Assembly (NCBI GenBank): GCA_017164015.1
Contig: CP071065.1
Coordinates: forward strand, 2,198,501 to 2,262,500
DNA: 64,000 nt
Direction: 5' to 3'
Source: Nostoc sp. UHCC 0702
GTDB lineage: Bacteria > Cyanobacteriota > Cyanobacteriia > Cyanobacteriales > Nostocaceae
Position numbers and translations under genes: made by a program. Each line of letters starts with the position of its first letter. The first letter of the stretch is position 1. The notes under the pieces were generated by a model. It searched no databases, had not been told where the DNA came from, and saw only the letters and a program-made list of their open reading frames with translations. Of the stretch, positions 9,036-18,000 are shown piece after piece.

Positions 9036-9542
9036 CTAGCTTTTAGTGAAGACAAATTATAAATACTGAGAACCAATAACGTCTAATTTCAACCCATACC
9101 AGAGTCACAAGACCCGAATCAAGTCTCTAATATGGATTGTGCGATCGCATTTTTGGCTATTTCCTCCATGATGCGATCGCTAATTTTTAATTTCGCTAAG
9201 CTGTACTAGTCATTTGTAGCTATACACACGTCTTTCTGTAGGCGTTCCCCTAGACACCCAAACATCATCTTCTCGTAGAGTAGGGTATGCCCACAGATGA
9301 GACAGCGAAGCACAGTTGAGATGTATGGTCGAGCAGAGTGCAGCTTCCCAACATAGAGGTAGCTTTTTGTAGAGTTGGGTAGAATCTACCCTGATGTTTT
9401 TGCTAAACTGCATCTCGCTCAGCATCACACAGACGATACAGACTTATGAAATTTAGCACAGCATGGCAGAAATAACTATCCACTTGAAAAAGCTAAAAAG
9501 TTTACTGCACAAACTTTCTTATCTTCTGCCTCCTGCCTTATT
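9036..9542. other. intergenic region without a recognised gene
   Basis: About 500 bp. It holds two GCGATCGC-type sites near 9140 and 9173. A stretch around 9225-9430 resembles interspersed Nostoc repeat sequence (GTAGGCGTTCCCCTAGACACC-like). A 72-codon minus-strand frame there looks like repeat translation and is not counted as a gene. Confidence 0.4.
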
Positions 9543-10286
9543 TCACTCAACTGTTGATGTTGAAACCCCCTCAGTTGATGGAGGAACGCTGGGCAATTCA
9601 AGACAGTATCCCGCACCATACACTGTCTTGATGTAGCGGGGGTGTCGGGGATCTGGTTCTAGCTTGGTTCTCAAGTGCCGGATATGTACTCGAATCGTTT
9701 CGATGTCATCATCTGGATCGTAGCCCCAAACTTCTCTGAGGATTTCGCTAGGGGAAACTGTCTGACCGTGGCGTTGCAGCAAACAGTGAAGTAGCTCAAA
9801 CTCCAAGTGAGTCAGTTTCACAGTTTCACCAAACCATATGGCTTCAAACCTTTCGGGAACAAGGGTCAGCGGCCCATAGTTCAAAATCTCGCTGTGCTTT
9901 GCCGCTTGAGGAATGCGGTCAGTACGCCGCAATAAAGCCCGTACCCGCGCCAGCATTTCTTCAACTTCAAAGGGCTTGGTTAGGTAGTCATCTGCCCCAG
10001 CATTGAAGCCTTCTACCTTATCCTGAGTTTGGCTTAAAGCCGTCAACATTAACACGGGAATCTCGGCTGTGCGCTCATCCCGGCGTAGGCGTTGGCAAAC
10101 TGTAAATCCATCAACTCTTGGTAACATCAGGTCAAGCATGATCAAGTCTGGTTGTAGCTGGAGTGCTAGAGCCTGACCTTTGATACCATCTTCAGCTTGG
10201 CTGACATCGTAGCCAGCCATTTCCAAGTTGACGGCAACTAGTTCTGAAATTGCTGGGTCATCGTCTATGACAAGAATCCTCGGCAT
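9543..10286 (-). CDS. rpaA: OmpR-type response regulator RpaA
   Basis: RpaA is the circadian output regulator that binds DNA after phosphorylation by SasA and also affects phycobilisome energy transfer. The 247-residue protein has a receiver domain (1-120) with the acidic pair DDD, phospho-acceptor Asp in [10 protein letters not shown] and Lys in [10 protein letters not shown] winged-helix domain (about 135-235) follows with [30 protein letters not shown]. The linker [21 protein letters not shown] and the C-terminus match RpaA as I remember it from Synechococcus more closely than RpaB. The gene is monocistronic, with a long AT-rich upstream region. Confidence 0.88.
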   Translation of the reverse strand: MPRILVIDDDPAISELVAVNLEMAGYDVSQAEDGIKGQALALQLQPDLIMLDLMLPRVDGFTVCQRLRRDERTAEIPVLMLTALSQTQDKVEGFNAGADDYLTKPFEVEEMLARVRALLRRTDRIPQAAKHSEILNYGPLTLVPERFEAIWFGETVKLTHLEFELLHCLLQRHGQTVSPSEILREVWGYDPDDDIETIRVHIRHLRTKLEPDPRHPRYIKTVYGAGYCLELPSVPPSTEGVSTSTVE

Positions 10287-10441
10287 TCTTAAAAAATTAT
10301 TACTACTTATTAAGGATAAATAAGAACCTTTGGTAAATACAAAGATTGCTGTATTGATTATAAAAAAGATTTTAAATTTAACATAAAAATTAAAACTAAA
10401 GGACTCAAATCACAACTAAACTATACGAAATTCCAAATATA

Positions 10442-10733
10442 ATGTGTTATGCCCCCTACAATCCGCCGCGATTTTTGCAAAATAGTGTGGCAATGACTAT
10501 CTACACTGCTTTGTGGGGAAGACTTGATTGGCAAGGAACAACTGCACATCTAGAGCCGCCCTATCATAAAACAATTTTTATTGGGTAGGCAAGGTATGCT
10601 TATTGTCGCATAAATGCTCAGACACGCGCTGTGGAGCAACAATGGTTTTTAAGGCTGCTAGGACGTAAGGTACACGCTCTTTGGATATGTTGTGCTGTTA
10701 TTTGACTGGCGTACCCACGGCAAAACAGCGAAA
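10442..10733 (+). pseudogene. N-terminal relic of an alpha/beta-hydrolase (YheT-like) gene
   Basis: Reading from ATG 10442 gives YNPPRFLQNSVAMTIYTALW, then EPPYHKTIFIG, then a stop at about 10586. Downstream fragments in changing frames read EQQWFLRLLGRK (about 10630-10665) and VVLLFDWRTHGKTA (about 10690-10733). In that order these match the N-terminal third of cyanobacterial alpha/beta-hydrolases as I remember them (WFLRxLGRKAYAxGYAVVLFDWRAHGKTA). The nucleophile elbow and everything after it are missing. The sequence therefore carries a stop, at least two frameshifts and a 3' deletion: a dead gene, not a short one. Confidence 0.6.
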
Positions 10734-10860
10734 TTTTTGCTAAATTACAGGGGACGTAGTTGTAAATACGTCCCCTACAAGTTCTGGGCAGTTTTAGCCT
10801 TTGAGATACCCGTTAATTACAGTACAAATTCAGCTAGCTTCGACTCTTCAAGTTTCCTAT

Positions 10861-11475
10861 CTAGCTAGATGCTGGCTTTTTCTTCAAGAATCTACTCAAT
10901 GAACCAGCTACTAACAGTCCTAAAATTGCTCCTGGTTCAGGAACAGCAATGGCTGTCAATTGGCCCCCAAGATCCAACCGACAGTTTGGGTATGTGTCAC
11001 AGACTTCTGGTGAAAGATCATCTTTCAAGAATATCTTAGCCGTGGGCAATCCTTGATCCGGATTTTGGTAAGTGTAGAAAGATAAGCCTGTCACATCTGT
11101 TGCAAAGTCAATTCCCAAATCAAAGCCAAGAGAAGTGTCAAAATTACCTGTTTGTAAAACAGTCTTTGTGACTGTATCGAAGTTGAAATTGAAACTACTG
11201 CTGGAATTAGGAAAATCGTAGTCGAATTCTTGCAACAAAGTCCTTTCTGGGTTGAAGAAGGAAATGGTGAACCTAGTCAGATCATCCTTGGTGACGATGC
11301 TTCCTAAGAAATTATCGTCATAGCTAAAATTTCCTTTGGCTGAATAACCTTGATCTCCTATCCAATCAAGGTTAAAACTAGCAGCATCAGCACTGGGAAG
11401 ATTAACTAATGTAGCTATAGAGGTGACAGCAGCAACAGCTACAGTAGCTTTGATTTGGTTACAAATGCTTTTCAT
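10861..11475 (-). CDS. PEP-CTERM sorting-signal protein
   Basis: This 204-residue exported protein has an N-terminal signal sequence (about 1-31, ending near SADAAS). At the C-terminus it has the tripartite PEP-CTERM signal: VPEPGAILG, a hydrophobic segment, then basic residues (SRFLKKKP). Such proteins are processed by an exosortase (EpsH-type) and displayed on or released from the surface; no exosortase gene is in this window. The middle is beta-rich with many Asp, Asn and Phe residues and gives no clue to function. The gene is monocistronic. Confidence 0.85.
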   Translation of the reverse strand: MKSICNQIKATVAVAAVTSIATLVNLPSADAASFNLDWIGDQGYSAKGNFSYDDNFLGSIVTKDDLTRFTISFFNPERTLLQEFDYDFPNSSSSFNFNFDTVTKTVLQTGNFDTSLGFDLGIDFATDVTGLSFYTYQNPDQGLPTAKIFLKDDLSPEVCDTYPNCRLDLGGQLTAIAVPEPGAILGLLVAGSLSRFLKKKPASS

Positions 11476-11707
11476 TTTCTTGATAACAGCAATAGATTTT
11501 GATGTTGTTGTAGTTGTCAGTCAACTTATGCTAAAGGCTGTTCACACAACAGTGAGCTACTGGTGTGGTAATGCCAAAAAGCAAATATTTCAGCATTCAC
11601 AATGTGAATTTAGCAAAGTGAATTTATGTACCTAATTAGGGATATGAAAAGCAATCTCAGCCTATAAAATAGGCTTTGCCACTTTTAGAGGATGTTTGAA
11701 AAGTCCT

Positions 11708-11905
11708 CTTGTTGGTATCAAAAGTTTTAGATCCCTCTAAATCTCCCTTTTTAAGGGAGACTTTGATTCAGGTTCCCCCCTTAAAAAGGGGAGCCAGTGC
11801 GGTCTTGGGGTCTCACGCCACGTGCTTCAACGGGGGGAACCCCCGCAACGCAGTGGCTCCTCAAGTAGAGCGACTGGCGTGGGTTAGGGGGGATCTAAAA
11901 GTGCC
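11708..11905. repeat. composite hairpin repeat
   Basis: It contains TCTCCCTT/AAGGGAGA and CCCCTT/AAGGGG hairpins. A block follows with GCCAGTGCGGT, a GGGGGGAACCCCC core, and GCGACTGGCG. The last part is a degenerate relative of the long palindrome at 19915-19957. It is extragenic and non-coding. Confidence 0.6.
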
Positions 11906-12266
11906 TAAAGTCACAGCAAAACACTTTTCAAACAACCTTTTAGAACCAGATGCCTTAGTCTCTGGGTATTAGGATAAGAATTGGCTTTGTTTGAGTTGAT
12001 TAATTTCTCAAACGCCTTTGGGGAGATTGTATCACTAGATTCAATTTCATTCTTATAGTTATATCTATTTTTTTAAATTCTTAAATAATCTAATAAGTAG
12101 GTCGGCGCCAATAAAGTTAACTAGTGAGGGTCGTCAGTTGTCAGTTGTCAGTTGTCATTAGTAAGGGTTTTAGGCATATTTCCGTTTCGTAGCATAGTCA
12201 TGTTTATTTTCACCCACCTACTTATCTTTTGTTTGAAATTATTATGTTCTGATAATTTAAATAAAT

Positions 12267-12297
12267 CTTTAACTAGCCTTAACTAAAGTTGTTTAAG
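12267..12297 (+). promoter_or_regulatory. candidate distal Pho-box-like repeats
   Basis: TTAACT-containing octamers recur at 11-bp spacing (CTTTAACT at 12267, CCTTAACT at 12278, with a poorer third near 12289). The pattern resembles the cyanobacterial PhoB/SphR box (8-mers separated by 3 bp), but it is about 500 bp from the PhoX-like start. Confidence 0.25.
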
Positions 12298-12694
12298 TAC
12301 CATCACACAAACATTTTTTTGTCTTATCTGAAAGCTTAATTGGGGCTGAATAATCTAGAGAAAAACAGTATTTTAGCAAAAAAAGACTATTGTCTTGGTG
12401 TTTGTTAATCTTTATTATCTAACTAAGTCTTGAGCATAAGCTGATATTTTATCCAAAAATAAAATTGATATAAATTTTTAATCATTATGTAGCAATATCT
12501 ACAGCAAACTGCCTCTTAAGCGCCAACGCAATGTGAAGGTCAAATACCAATTATGTAAATCTCAAAATTACAGCAAAACTAACTCAAGCTGACTTTATAG
12601 ACTTTTGGGCATAGCTCTATGCTTAAGCCTGTGGGCGGATTTTAGCTATACCTTTACTATAAAAACTACCTTTTTGATGAAATTTTTTCAAAAA

Positions 12695-12724
12695 ATTTAA
12701 CTTCAATTAACTAACTCTAAGTTA
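12695..12724 (+). promoter_or_regulatory. candidate Pho box upstream of the PhoX-type phosphatase
   Basis: Three octamers at 11-bp spacing (ATTTAACT, ATTAACTA, CTAAGTTA), separated by three bases, end 73 bp before the ATG of the phosphatase gene. The layout fits a SphR box and the gene product fits phosphate-starvation control. The sequence match to CTTAACCT is only partial and the region is very AT-rich. Confidence 0.35.
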
Positions 12725-12797
12725 AATAAAGCATTACCCGAACTTAATCAAAACCAAATATTTTTTCCTTAGCATTCTAAGTAACCAAAATATCCTG

Positions 12798-14093
12798 ATG
12801 AAATTATCACGACGTAAATTCTTTACATTAGCAGGTGCGAGTGCTGCTGGTACCTTGATGGTATCTCCTTTAGAAGCTCTTTATGCAAGGAGAGCCAATG
12901 GTCAACGACTGTTTGGTAGAGGTTACGGGCCACTTTTACCAGATCCTGATGGCTTATTAGAGTTACCAGAGGGATTTCAGTATAGAGCTTTTTCTCGCAC
13001 AGGCGAAATTATGACCGATCGCAATCCAGTGCCGGCTAGTCATGATGGGATGGCGGCTTTTCGTGGCCCTAGAAACACAGTTATTTTAGTTCGCAATCAC
13101 GAACGTAGCATTGGTTTAACTGGTTCAAGAGTACAGGTGCCAAATCCCTACGATCCTATTGCCAGAGGTGGCACTACAACTTTGGTTGTTGGCTCCAATC
13201 GTCAGTTGATTAAAGACTTTGCTTCTCTCGGTGGAACCATCCGTAACTGTGCAGGTGGCCCGACTCCTTGGGGTTCATGGATTAGCTGTGAAGAAGATGT
13301 AACTATACCGACTGCAAGTAATGGAGTTACGCAGTTACACGGTTATAATTTTGAGGTTCCAGCGAGTGCAACCTCTCCTGTAAATCCAGTGCCTCTGATT
13401 GCTATGGGACGATTTAATCATGAAGCTGTGGCAGTAGATCCCAAGACTGGATATGTTTATCAGACTGAAGATCGAGGAGATAGCCTCTTCTACCGTTTTA
13501 TCCCCAAAGTGCCTGGAAAGTTACAACAAGGAGGCACGCTTCAAGCTCTAAGGATTATAGGCAGACCTGAAGTCAACACCTCAAATAGCGGTTTTGTCAG
13601 GGGAGAGAAATTGGCTGTAGATTGGGTGGATATTCCTGAGCCAAACCCGACTACTGAAGATAATGTCAGATTCCAAGGTCGTGAACTGGGTGCTGCTCTG
13701 TTTGCTCGTGGGGAAGGCATCTGGTACAGCAACGGTGAATTTTACTTTTGCTGTACAAGTGGTGGTGCCATAGGGCGTGGTCAAGTCTGGCGCTACATTC
13801 CAGCTGATGAGACCATTGAGTTGTTTGTAGAGTCTACATCTAGAGAACAACTCGATGCTCCAGACAATGTAGTTGTAGCACCTTTTGGCGATCTCATCCT
13901 CTGCGAAGATGGAGGGGGTGACAATTTTTTGGTAGGTGTTACTCCCAATGGCGAAATCTATCAATTTGCACGTAATGCTCTCCAAAGTGGTGAATTTGCT
14001 GGGGCTTGTTTCTCACCTGATGGTCGGACTTTGTTTGTAAACATCCAAAGCCCTGGTATTACTTTCGCAATTTGGGGCCCTTGGAGTAAGTAG
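12798..14093 (+). CDS. Tat-exported PhoX-family (DUF839) phosphatase-like protein
   Basis: This 431-residue protein opens with a twin-arginine signal (SRRKFFTLAGASAAGTL), so it is exported folded. The body fits the PhoX/DUF839 beta-propeller family: LPEGFQYRAFSRTGE, HDGMAAF, LVRNHE, the cofactor-region motif NCAGGPTPWGSWISCEED, and GRFNHEAVAVDPKTGYVYQTED. The C-terminal DAPDNVVVAPFGDLILCEDGGGDNFLVG is also typical. PhoX enzymes are calcium/iron-dependent phosphomonoesterases used under phosphate limitation in the periplasm. The length is shorter than classic PhoX, so substrate range is uncertain. A candidate Pho box lies upstream. Confidence 0.82.
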   Translation: MKLSRRKFFTLAGASAAGTLMVSPLEALYARRANGQRLFGRGYGPLLPDPDGLLELPEGFQYRAFSRTGEIMTDRNPVPASHDGMAAFRGPRNTVILVRNHERSIGLTGSRVQVPNPYDPIARGGTTTLVVGSNRQLIKDFASLGGTIRNCAGGPTPWGSWISCEEDVTIPTASNGVTQLHGYNFEVPASATSPVNPVPLIAMGRFNHEAVAVDPKTGYVYQTEDRGDSLFYRFIPKVPGKLQQGGTLQALRIIGRPEVNTSNSGFVRGEKLAVDWVDIPEPNPTTEDNVRFQGRELGAALFARGEGIWYSNGEFYFCCTSGGAIGRGQVWRYIPADETIELFVESTSREQLDAPDNVVVAPFGDLILCEDGGGDNFLVGVTPNGEIYQFARNALQSGEFAGACFSPDGRTLFVNIQSPGITFAIWGPWSK

Positions 14094-14171
14094 GTCATAG
14101 GAACTAAATCAAGTCATAAATCAAAAGCGATCGTAATGCTACTTTTAACAAATGCGATCGCCTCTACAAGC

Positions 14172-14418
14172 TTATTCTTGCACTCTCGGACGCTGCAACA
14201 CAGTAATTATCTCTTTGGTAATTGCGTGTTGGCATTAACCGACTCCATGCCCCTACCTCGGCAAAACCTAAACTGTGCAACCTCTAAATCACTCCCTTCA
14301 CCCATTCCGGCGCACCAATTAAAATCATCCGGTTTACTGGCTTGCCTGAAGTTGTTAAAGCGTCAATAGCAAGCACAGCAGGAGTTTCATTCGTGTCACC
14401 TGGTAGATTATCTGACAT
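14172..14418 (-). pseudogene. decayed small conserved gene
   Basis: The minus-strand frame from ATG 14418 reads MSDNLPGDTNETPAVL and later GAPEWVKGVI, then hits TAG near 14284. The same frame continues with RLHSLGFAEVGAWSRLMPTRN; a frame change then gives EIITVLQRPRVQE before TAA at 14172. The order W-V, LHSLGFAEVGAWSR-PTRN, EIIxVL matches a family of roughly 80-residue cyanobacterial proteins of unknown function as I remember it. One stop and one frameshift make it a pseudogene. Confidence 0.55.
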
Positions 14419-14518
14419 TTAAATTTACCTATTCTTTATGTTCAAAAGTAGGAACGTAATTATTTTACATTAGTATTCCTAGTTGTGAACATTTACTTAG
14501 TTATGCTCCTCTGAGACT

Positions 14519-14773
14519 ATGAGGGGCATGGGAAGAGCAGGAAAAGCACTAAAACAAATACTCGAAACCTATAACATCAGCCAAAATCAATTGGTAGTGA
14601 CAATGGGCATAGGACGTTCCACTGTTCACTACTGGGTTAATGAGACAAGAGATCCTCTAGCTGAGTCAATTCCAGAGATTGTTGAAGCGTTAGAGAAAAT
14701 TAACTCTGCTGCTGCCAAAGATTTTTTGGTACTGTACCTAGGGCGCATCATTCAGAATGACGACCCGACATAA
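14519..14773 (+). CDS. small helix-turn-helix (XRE-like) protein
   Basis: This 84-residue protein is almost entirely a Cro/C1-type helix-turn-helix: GKALKQILETYNISQNQLVVTMGIGRSTVHYWVNETRDP, residues about 7-46. A helical tail follows (EIVEALEKINSAAAKDFLVLYLG). The recognition helix carries GRSTVHYWV. There is no toxin gene next to it, so it may be an orphan regulator or antitoxin. The ATG at 14519 is favoured; an internal ATG three codons on is equally placed. Confidence 0.75.
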   Translation: MRGMGRAGKALKQILETYNISQNQLVVTMGIGRSTVHYWVNETRDPLAESIPEIVEALEKINSAAAKDFLVLYLGRIIQNDDPT

Positions 14774-14810
14774 GCCAGATTGTTTGTTGCAGAGAAAATG
14801 CGATCGCAGC

Positions 14811-14840
14811 TGTAGGGGCGTACAGCTGTACGCCCCTACA
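14811..14840. repeat. perfect 30-bp palindrome
   Basis: A perfect palindrome centred on CAGCTG with TGTAGGGGCG ends, just 3' of the Uma2 gene. A 28-bp version sits at 35898-35925 and a looser GGGCGAACG/CGTTCGCCC version near 59200. The sequence after it (CTATATCAGGTATTTCGTG) recurs at about 16469. Confidence 0.7.
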
Positions 14841-14846
14841 GCTATA

Positions 14847-15446
14847 TCAGGTATTTCGTGAAATGATATTACTCACTGGTGGTAACATTTCTAAAACTGC
14901 AATACTTAAATCAGGGAAATCCAAAGGTGAGATAGTCGCATCTTCTGGCAACACTACAACGCTAAGATAGCCATCCTGAGTTGGTTCTCGAAACACATGT
15001 AATTGCCGATTAATTACATCTAGCACCCAATAATCTTTAATTCCCGCCTTTGAGTAAGCTTTTGCTTTCGTTTGGCAGTCTAGCTTCAGGCTGCTATCTG
15101 CTACCTCAATAATCAGATAAACTTCAGGCGGGGTAGGATGGTGGTCTGCGTAGTCCAGTGGGTCTACTTTAACGACAGCAATATCCGGTTCTGGTTCAGA
15201 CCGTTCATTTAACTTGATTGGGTCTTGAATGGATACCCACGCCCGATTTCCTAAACGGTTTTTCAGTAAGTAATCTGTCCTACCCACTGCTGAACGATGG
15301 GCTGTTCCTTTAGCAATCATCCAGATTATCTGTCCTTCTAGCAGTTCCACTCGTTCATCTGCACCAAAAATCCCAGCCTCAGCCATCCGGTGGTATTCCT
15401 CAACTGTCCACAGGCGAAGTTTTAAGGTGGTGTCTGTGTTCTGCAT
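14847..15446 (-). CDS. Uma2-family (DUF820) restriction-endonuclease-like protein
   Basis: This 199-residue protein belongs to the Uma2 family, greatly expanded in cyanobacteria. The PD-(D/E)XK-type fold is indicated by WTVEEYHRMAEAGIF, DERVELLEGQIIWM, EPEPDIAVVK, and the catalytic stretch PPEVYLIIEVADSSLKLDCQTKAKAYSKAGIKDYWVLD, which supplies the acidic and Lys positions. Catalytic residues look intact. A nuclease role is family inference; the biological purpose is unknown. Start ATG at 15446. Confidence 0.85.
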   Translation of the reverse strand: MQNTDTTLKLRLWTVEEYHRMAEAGIFGADERVELLEGQIIWMIAKGTAHRSAVGRTDYLLKNRLGNRAWVSIQDPIKLNERSEPEPDIAVVKVDPLDYADHHPTPPEVYLIIEVADSSLKLDCQTKAKAYSKAGIKDYWVLDVINRQLHVFREPTQDGYLSVVVLPEDATISPLDFPDLSIAVLEMLPPVSNIISRNT

Positions 15447-15635
15447 GGTTTGTCTAGCAAATGTGAAGGTTGTGGGCAGTGATTTCTATGGTAGCAGCAT
15501 CAATAATTGTAGTGGTCGTTGACAGATGACTTGTACTCTCGCACTTGTGCCGACTTGTGCTGAGCGCAGTCGAAGTAGCGAAGCCGAGGTAAGCCGAAGT
15601 ACTGATGACGGATGAGTGTGTGTTGGAGTTACTGA

Positions 15636-16370
15636 TTAAGCTTCTACAATTTGGATTTCATCAAGTTGGTTAATTATCACATTGGCACCTCGGACATTAT
15701 CTGGCTTACCTATCCAAGTGATACCAATACAACCTGCGGCTTGAGCATTACGCCCCATTTGCATATCACCTATAGAATCTCCTACCATCAATGTAGCGCC
15801 TGGTTCAACTCCTAAAGCTTGGCAAGCTTGCAGAAATAGCACTGGGTCTGGTTTGCTAGGGCCATCATCCACTCCTATTTGCACTTGGATGTAATCACTT
15901 AACTGATGGTGCATCACAAAATCATTTACTTCTGCTGTTGTCGCAGCTGAAATGATGCCTAGTTTAATTCCTGCTACTGACAAGGACTTCAATATCTCCA
16001 AGCTACCGGCAAAAAGTGGTGCAGGAGTTTTGCCAATATATTTTTCCGCTTCGTCTAAAGCCTGACGGGCTATTGTGAGTGACTCAAACCATCCTCTCCC
16101 AGTTTCGGCAATATATGCCGCTGCGGCAATTTCTGTTTCACGGCGACTTGCTACCGATATTAAACCTGCTGGGTCGAGGGTATCACTATTAATGCCAAAC
16201 GCCATTAACAATGGTTCCCCTATTCCCGGAATTTGAGCGTCTATCAACCGCGTTGCTTTTTGTCCAAGCGATCGCAAGTAAGCTTCTGAGTCTTCTAATG
16301 TACCGTTTTTGTCAAAAAAAATTGCTTGGATATCGGTAAATGTAATGTTTCTACATTTAATAGTTGCCAA
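15636..16370 (-). CDS. HAD-superfamily phosphatase-like protein with altered motif I
   Basis: The HAD fold is clear: motif I FFDKNGTLEDS, cap helices, motif II LGIISAA, motif III Lys in GPSKPDP and motif IV VGDSIGDMQMGRNA. The usual DxDGT reads DKNGT, so the second Asp (general acid/base) is Asn. This may change the reaction or be a trait of this cyanobacterial subfamily. An ATG at 16466 exists, but the extra residues translate the palindrome at 16434-16462. I therefore prefer TTG at 16370 (GTG at 16379 is an alternative), giving about 244 residues. Substrate unknown. Confidence 0.75.
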   Translation of the reverse strand: MATIKCRNITFTDIQAIFFDKNGTLEDSEAYLRSLGQKATRLIDAQIPGIGEPLLMAFGINSDTLDPAGLISVASRRETEIAAAAYIAETGRGWFESLTIARQALDEAEKYIGKTPAPLFAGSLEILKSLSVAGIKLGIISAATTAEVNDFVMHHQLSDYIQVQIGVDDGPSKPDPVLFLQACQALGVEPGATLMVGDSIGDMQMGRNAQAAGCIGITWIGKPDNVRGANVIINQLDEIQIVEA

Positions 16371-16433
16371 AAGATTCACCCCGCTGATTGAGTAATACCA
16401 TTTCCAAAAATATTTGCAACACAGAAATTGGCT

Positions 16434-16497
16434 GTAGAGACGTTCCAGCGGAACGTCTCTACTCATGTATCTATATCAGGTATTTCGTGAAATGGTA
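16434..16497. repeat. palindrome plus shared tail motif
   Basis: Perfect 13-bp arms GTAGAGACGTTCC (16434-16446) and GGAACGTCTCTAC (16450-16462) around AGC are followed by the CTATATCAGGTATTTCGTGAAATG motif also found at 14842. It is an extragenic cyanobacterial repeat. Confidence 0.65.
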
Positions 16498-16609
16498 TAA
16501 GGAGGGGCGCAAAACTTTGCGCCCGTACAAGAGTCAGTAATAAGCTTTTCTAAGAAAATTGCACATCGACCGTTAACAGCCATCAGCCATCTGTCATCAG
16601 TCAACAAAA

Positions 16610-16630
16610 AAAGAGGGGTTTTCCCTCTTT
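16610..16630 (-). terminator. rho-independent terminator of rpsA
   Basis: On the minus strand AAAGAGGG pairs with CCCTCTTT around a short A/C loop and is followed by a run of seven T. It lies about 50 bp after the rpsA stop. This is a textbook intrinsic terminator. Confidence 0.85.
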
Positions 16631-16680
16631 GTAACATATTTCGATACTTTTAATTAAAGATAAGTAAAACTACAAATGAA

Positions 16681-17709
16681 TTACTCTTCAATAGCTACTG
16701 GTATCTCTTCTTCTTCAGTTTCAATAGCTGCTGGGATGTCTTCCTCAACTACAGCTTCTACCTCTTCCACTGCTTCCACAGGCAAAGTCATTACCGCAGG
16801 GGCACCTTGTTGCTTAGCTAGCAGCTGTTCTCGATATTTAGCTGCCATTTCTTCGGCTTTATCGTAAACTAAATCGCGGTTTTTAATCATGTCACCGGGT
16901 TCGGGTTCCAGCTGTTTGGTGGACAAGGAAATCCGACCCCTTTCAGCATCCAAGTCAATGATCATAACTTTTACTTCGTCATTGACATTGAACACACTGT
17001 GAGGTGTATCAATATGCTCGTGAGAAATTTCTGAGATGTGCAATAGTCCGCTGACTCCGCCGATGTCAATAAATGCACCGTAAGGCTTGATCCCGCGAAC
17101 TGTACCAATTACTACTTCGCCAACTTCCAGGCGGTTCATCTTGCGCTCAACCAATGCGCGACGATGAGATAGAACTAGGCGATTGCGTTCTTCATCTACT
17201 TCTAAGAACTTCAAAGGCAGTTCTTCACCTACCAATTCTTCTTTGGGTTTGCGGGTGCTAATGTGAGAACCGGGGATAAACCCGCGCAAGCCTTCAATTC
17301 TGACCAATGCGCCCCCACGGTTGGTAGCAAATACACCGGAACGTACAGTGGCATCTTCTGCTTGCAGCTGACGCACACGCTCCCAAGCCCGCATGTACTC
17401 GATTCGACGAATGGAAAGTGTTAGCTGTCCGTCTTCGTTTTCATCAGTGAGAATGAAAAATTCTCGCGTTTCATTTGACTGTAATACTTCTTCCGGGGCA
17501 TCAACCCGGTTAATAGACATTTCTTGTATAGGTATGTATGCTGCTGTTTTAGCACCTATGTCAATCAGAGCGCCGCGCGGCTCTATACTGAAAACAGTTC
17601 CTGGTACAATATCTCCAGGGCTAAAGTGATAATCATACTTGTCAAGTAGAGCAGCGAAATCTTCGTGAGTAAATCCAATTTCTGTAGCGGTTAAGTTCTG
17701 ATTGACCAT
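16681..17709 (-). CDS. rpsA: 30S ribosomal protein S1
   Basis: S1 helps the small ribosomal subunit bind mRNA. The 342-residue cyanobacterial form has three S1 RNA-binding domains at about residues 30-101, 118-184 and 199-268. The third is the best match (GEVVIGTVRGIKPYGAFIDIGGVSGLLHIS in short motifs). An acidic tail follows (EAVEEVEAVVEEDIPAAIETEEEE). Length fits the chloroplast/cyanobacterial S1 class rather than the six-domain E. coli type. The gene is monocistronic with its own terminator, and a roughly 180-bp AT-rich leader region precedes it. Confidence 0.93.
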   Translation of the reverse strand: MVNQNLTATEIGFTHEDFAALLDKYDYHFSPGDIVPGTVFSIEPRGALIDIGAKTAAYIPIQEMSINRVDAPEEVLQSNETREFFILTDENEDGQLTLSIRRIEYMRAWERVRQLQAEDATVRSGVFATNRGGALVRIEGLRGFIPGSHISTRKPKEELVGEELPLKFLEVDEERNRLVLSHRRALVERKMNRLEVGEVVIGTVRGIKPYGAFIDIGGVSGLLHISEISHEHIDTPHSVFNVNDEVKVMIIDLDAERGRISLSTKQLEPEPGDMIKNRDLVYDKAEEMAAKYREQLLAKQQGAPAVMTLPVEAVEEVEAVVEEDIPAAIETEEEEIPVAIEE

Positions 17710-18000
17710 GCTGATTGGTTCCTGGTATTAGTCTCCGTAAAGGTTGTGGCCTAAGGGCGATGTTGATGTCAGTTCCCCAAGGGGGTCTACACTTAACATC
17801 TTGTTTCATCCTAGCGCAGAAAAGCTAGTGTTAGCACATATCAACTTACAGATTGAAAATTATATCATATAATTATGCGGGTTAATGATTAGTCAGCTTT
17901 TGGGAATTTAGACCACAACTGAGATGGCGAGTAGGGAGTGGTGTAATTCAATTACTTAAAAAGCGCTCTTTAGCGTAGTGCTGATTCGTGGGAAACTGAA

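Larger units (their letters stand above)
11476..12797. other. long intergenic region with repeats and the phosphatase upstream region
   Basis: About 1.3 kb without a recognised gene. Hairpin repeats fill 11708-11905. At 12133-12158 there is a short TCAGTTG heptad run. AT-rich sequence follows with TTAAC-rich blocks upstream of the PhoX-like gene (annotated separately). Confidence 0.4.

Noticed and set aside
9210..9428. 72-codon minus-strand frame
   Set aside because: It translates interspersed repeat sequence, has no domain and no good ribosome-binding site.
11709..11972. 87-codon plus-strand frame
   Set aside because: It is mainly the translation of the hairpin repeat at 11708-11905.
14136..14369. 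77-codon plus-strand frame
   Set aside because: It lies antisense to the decayed minus-strand gene at 14172-14418, whose family-like motifs explain the sequence better.
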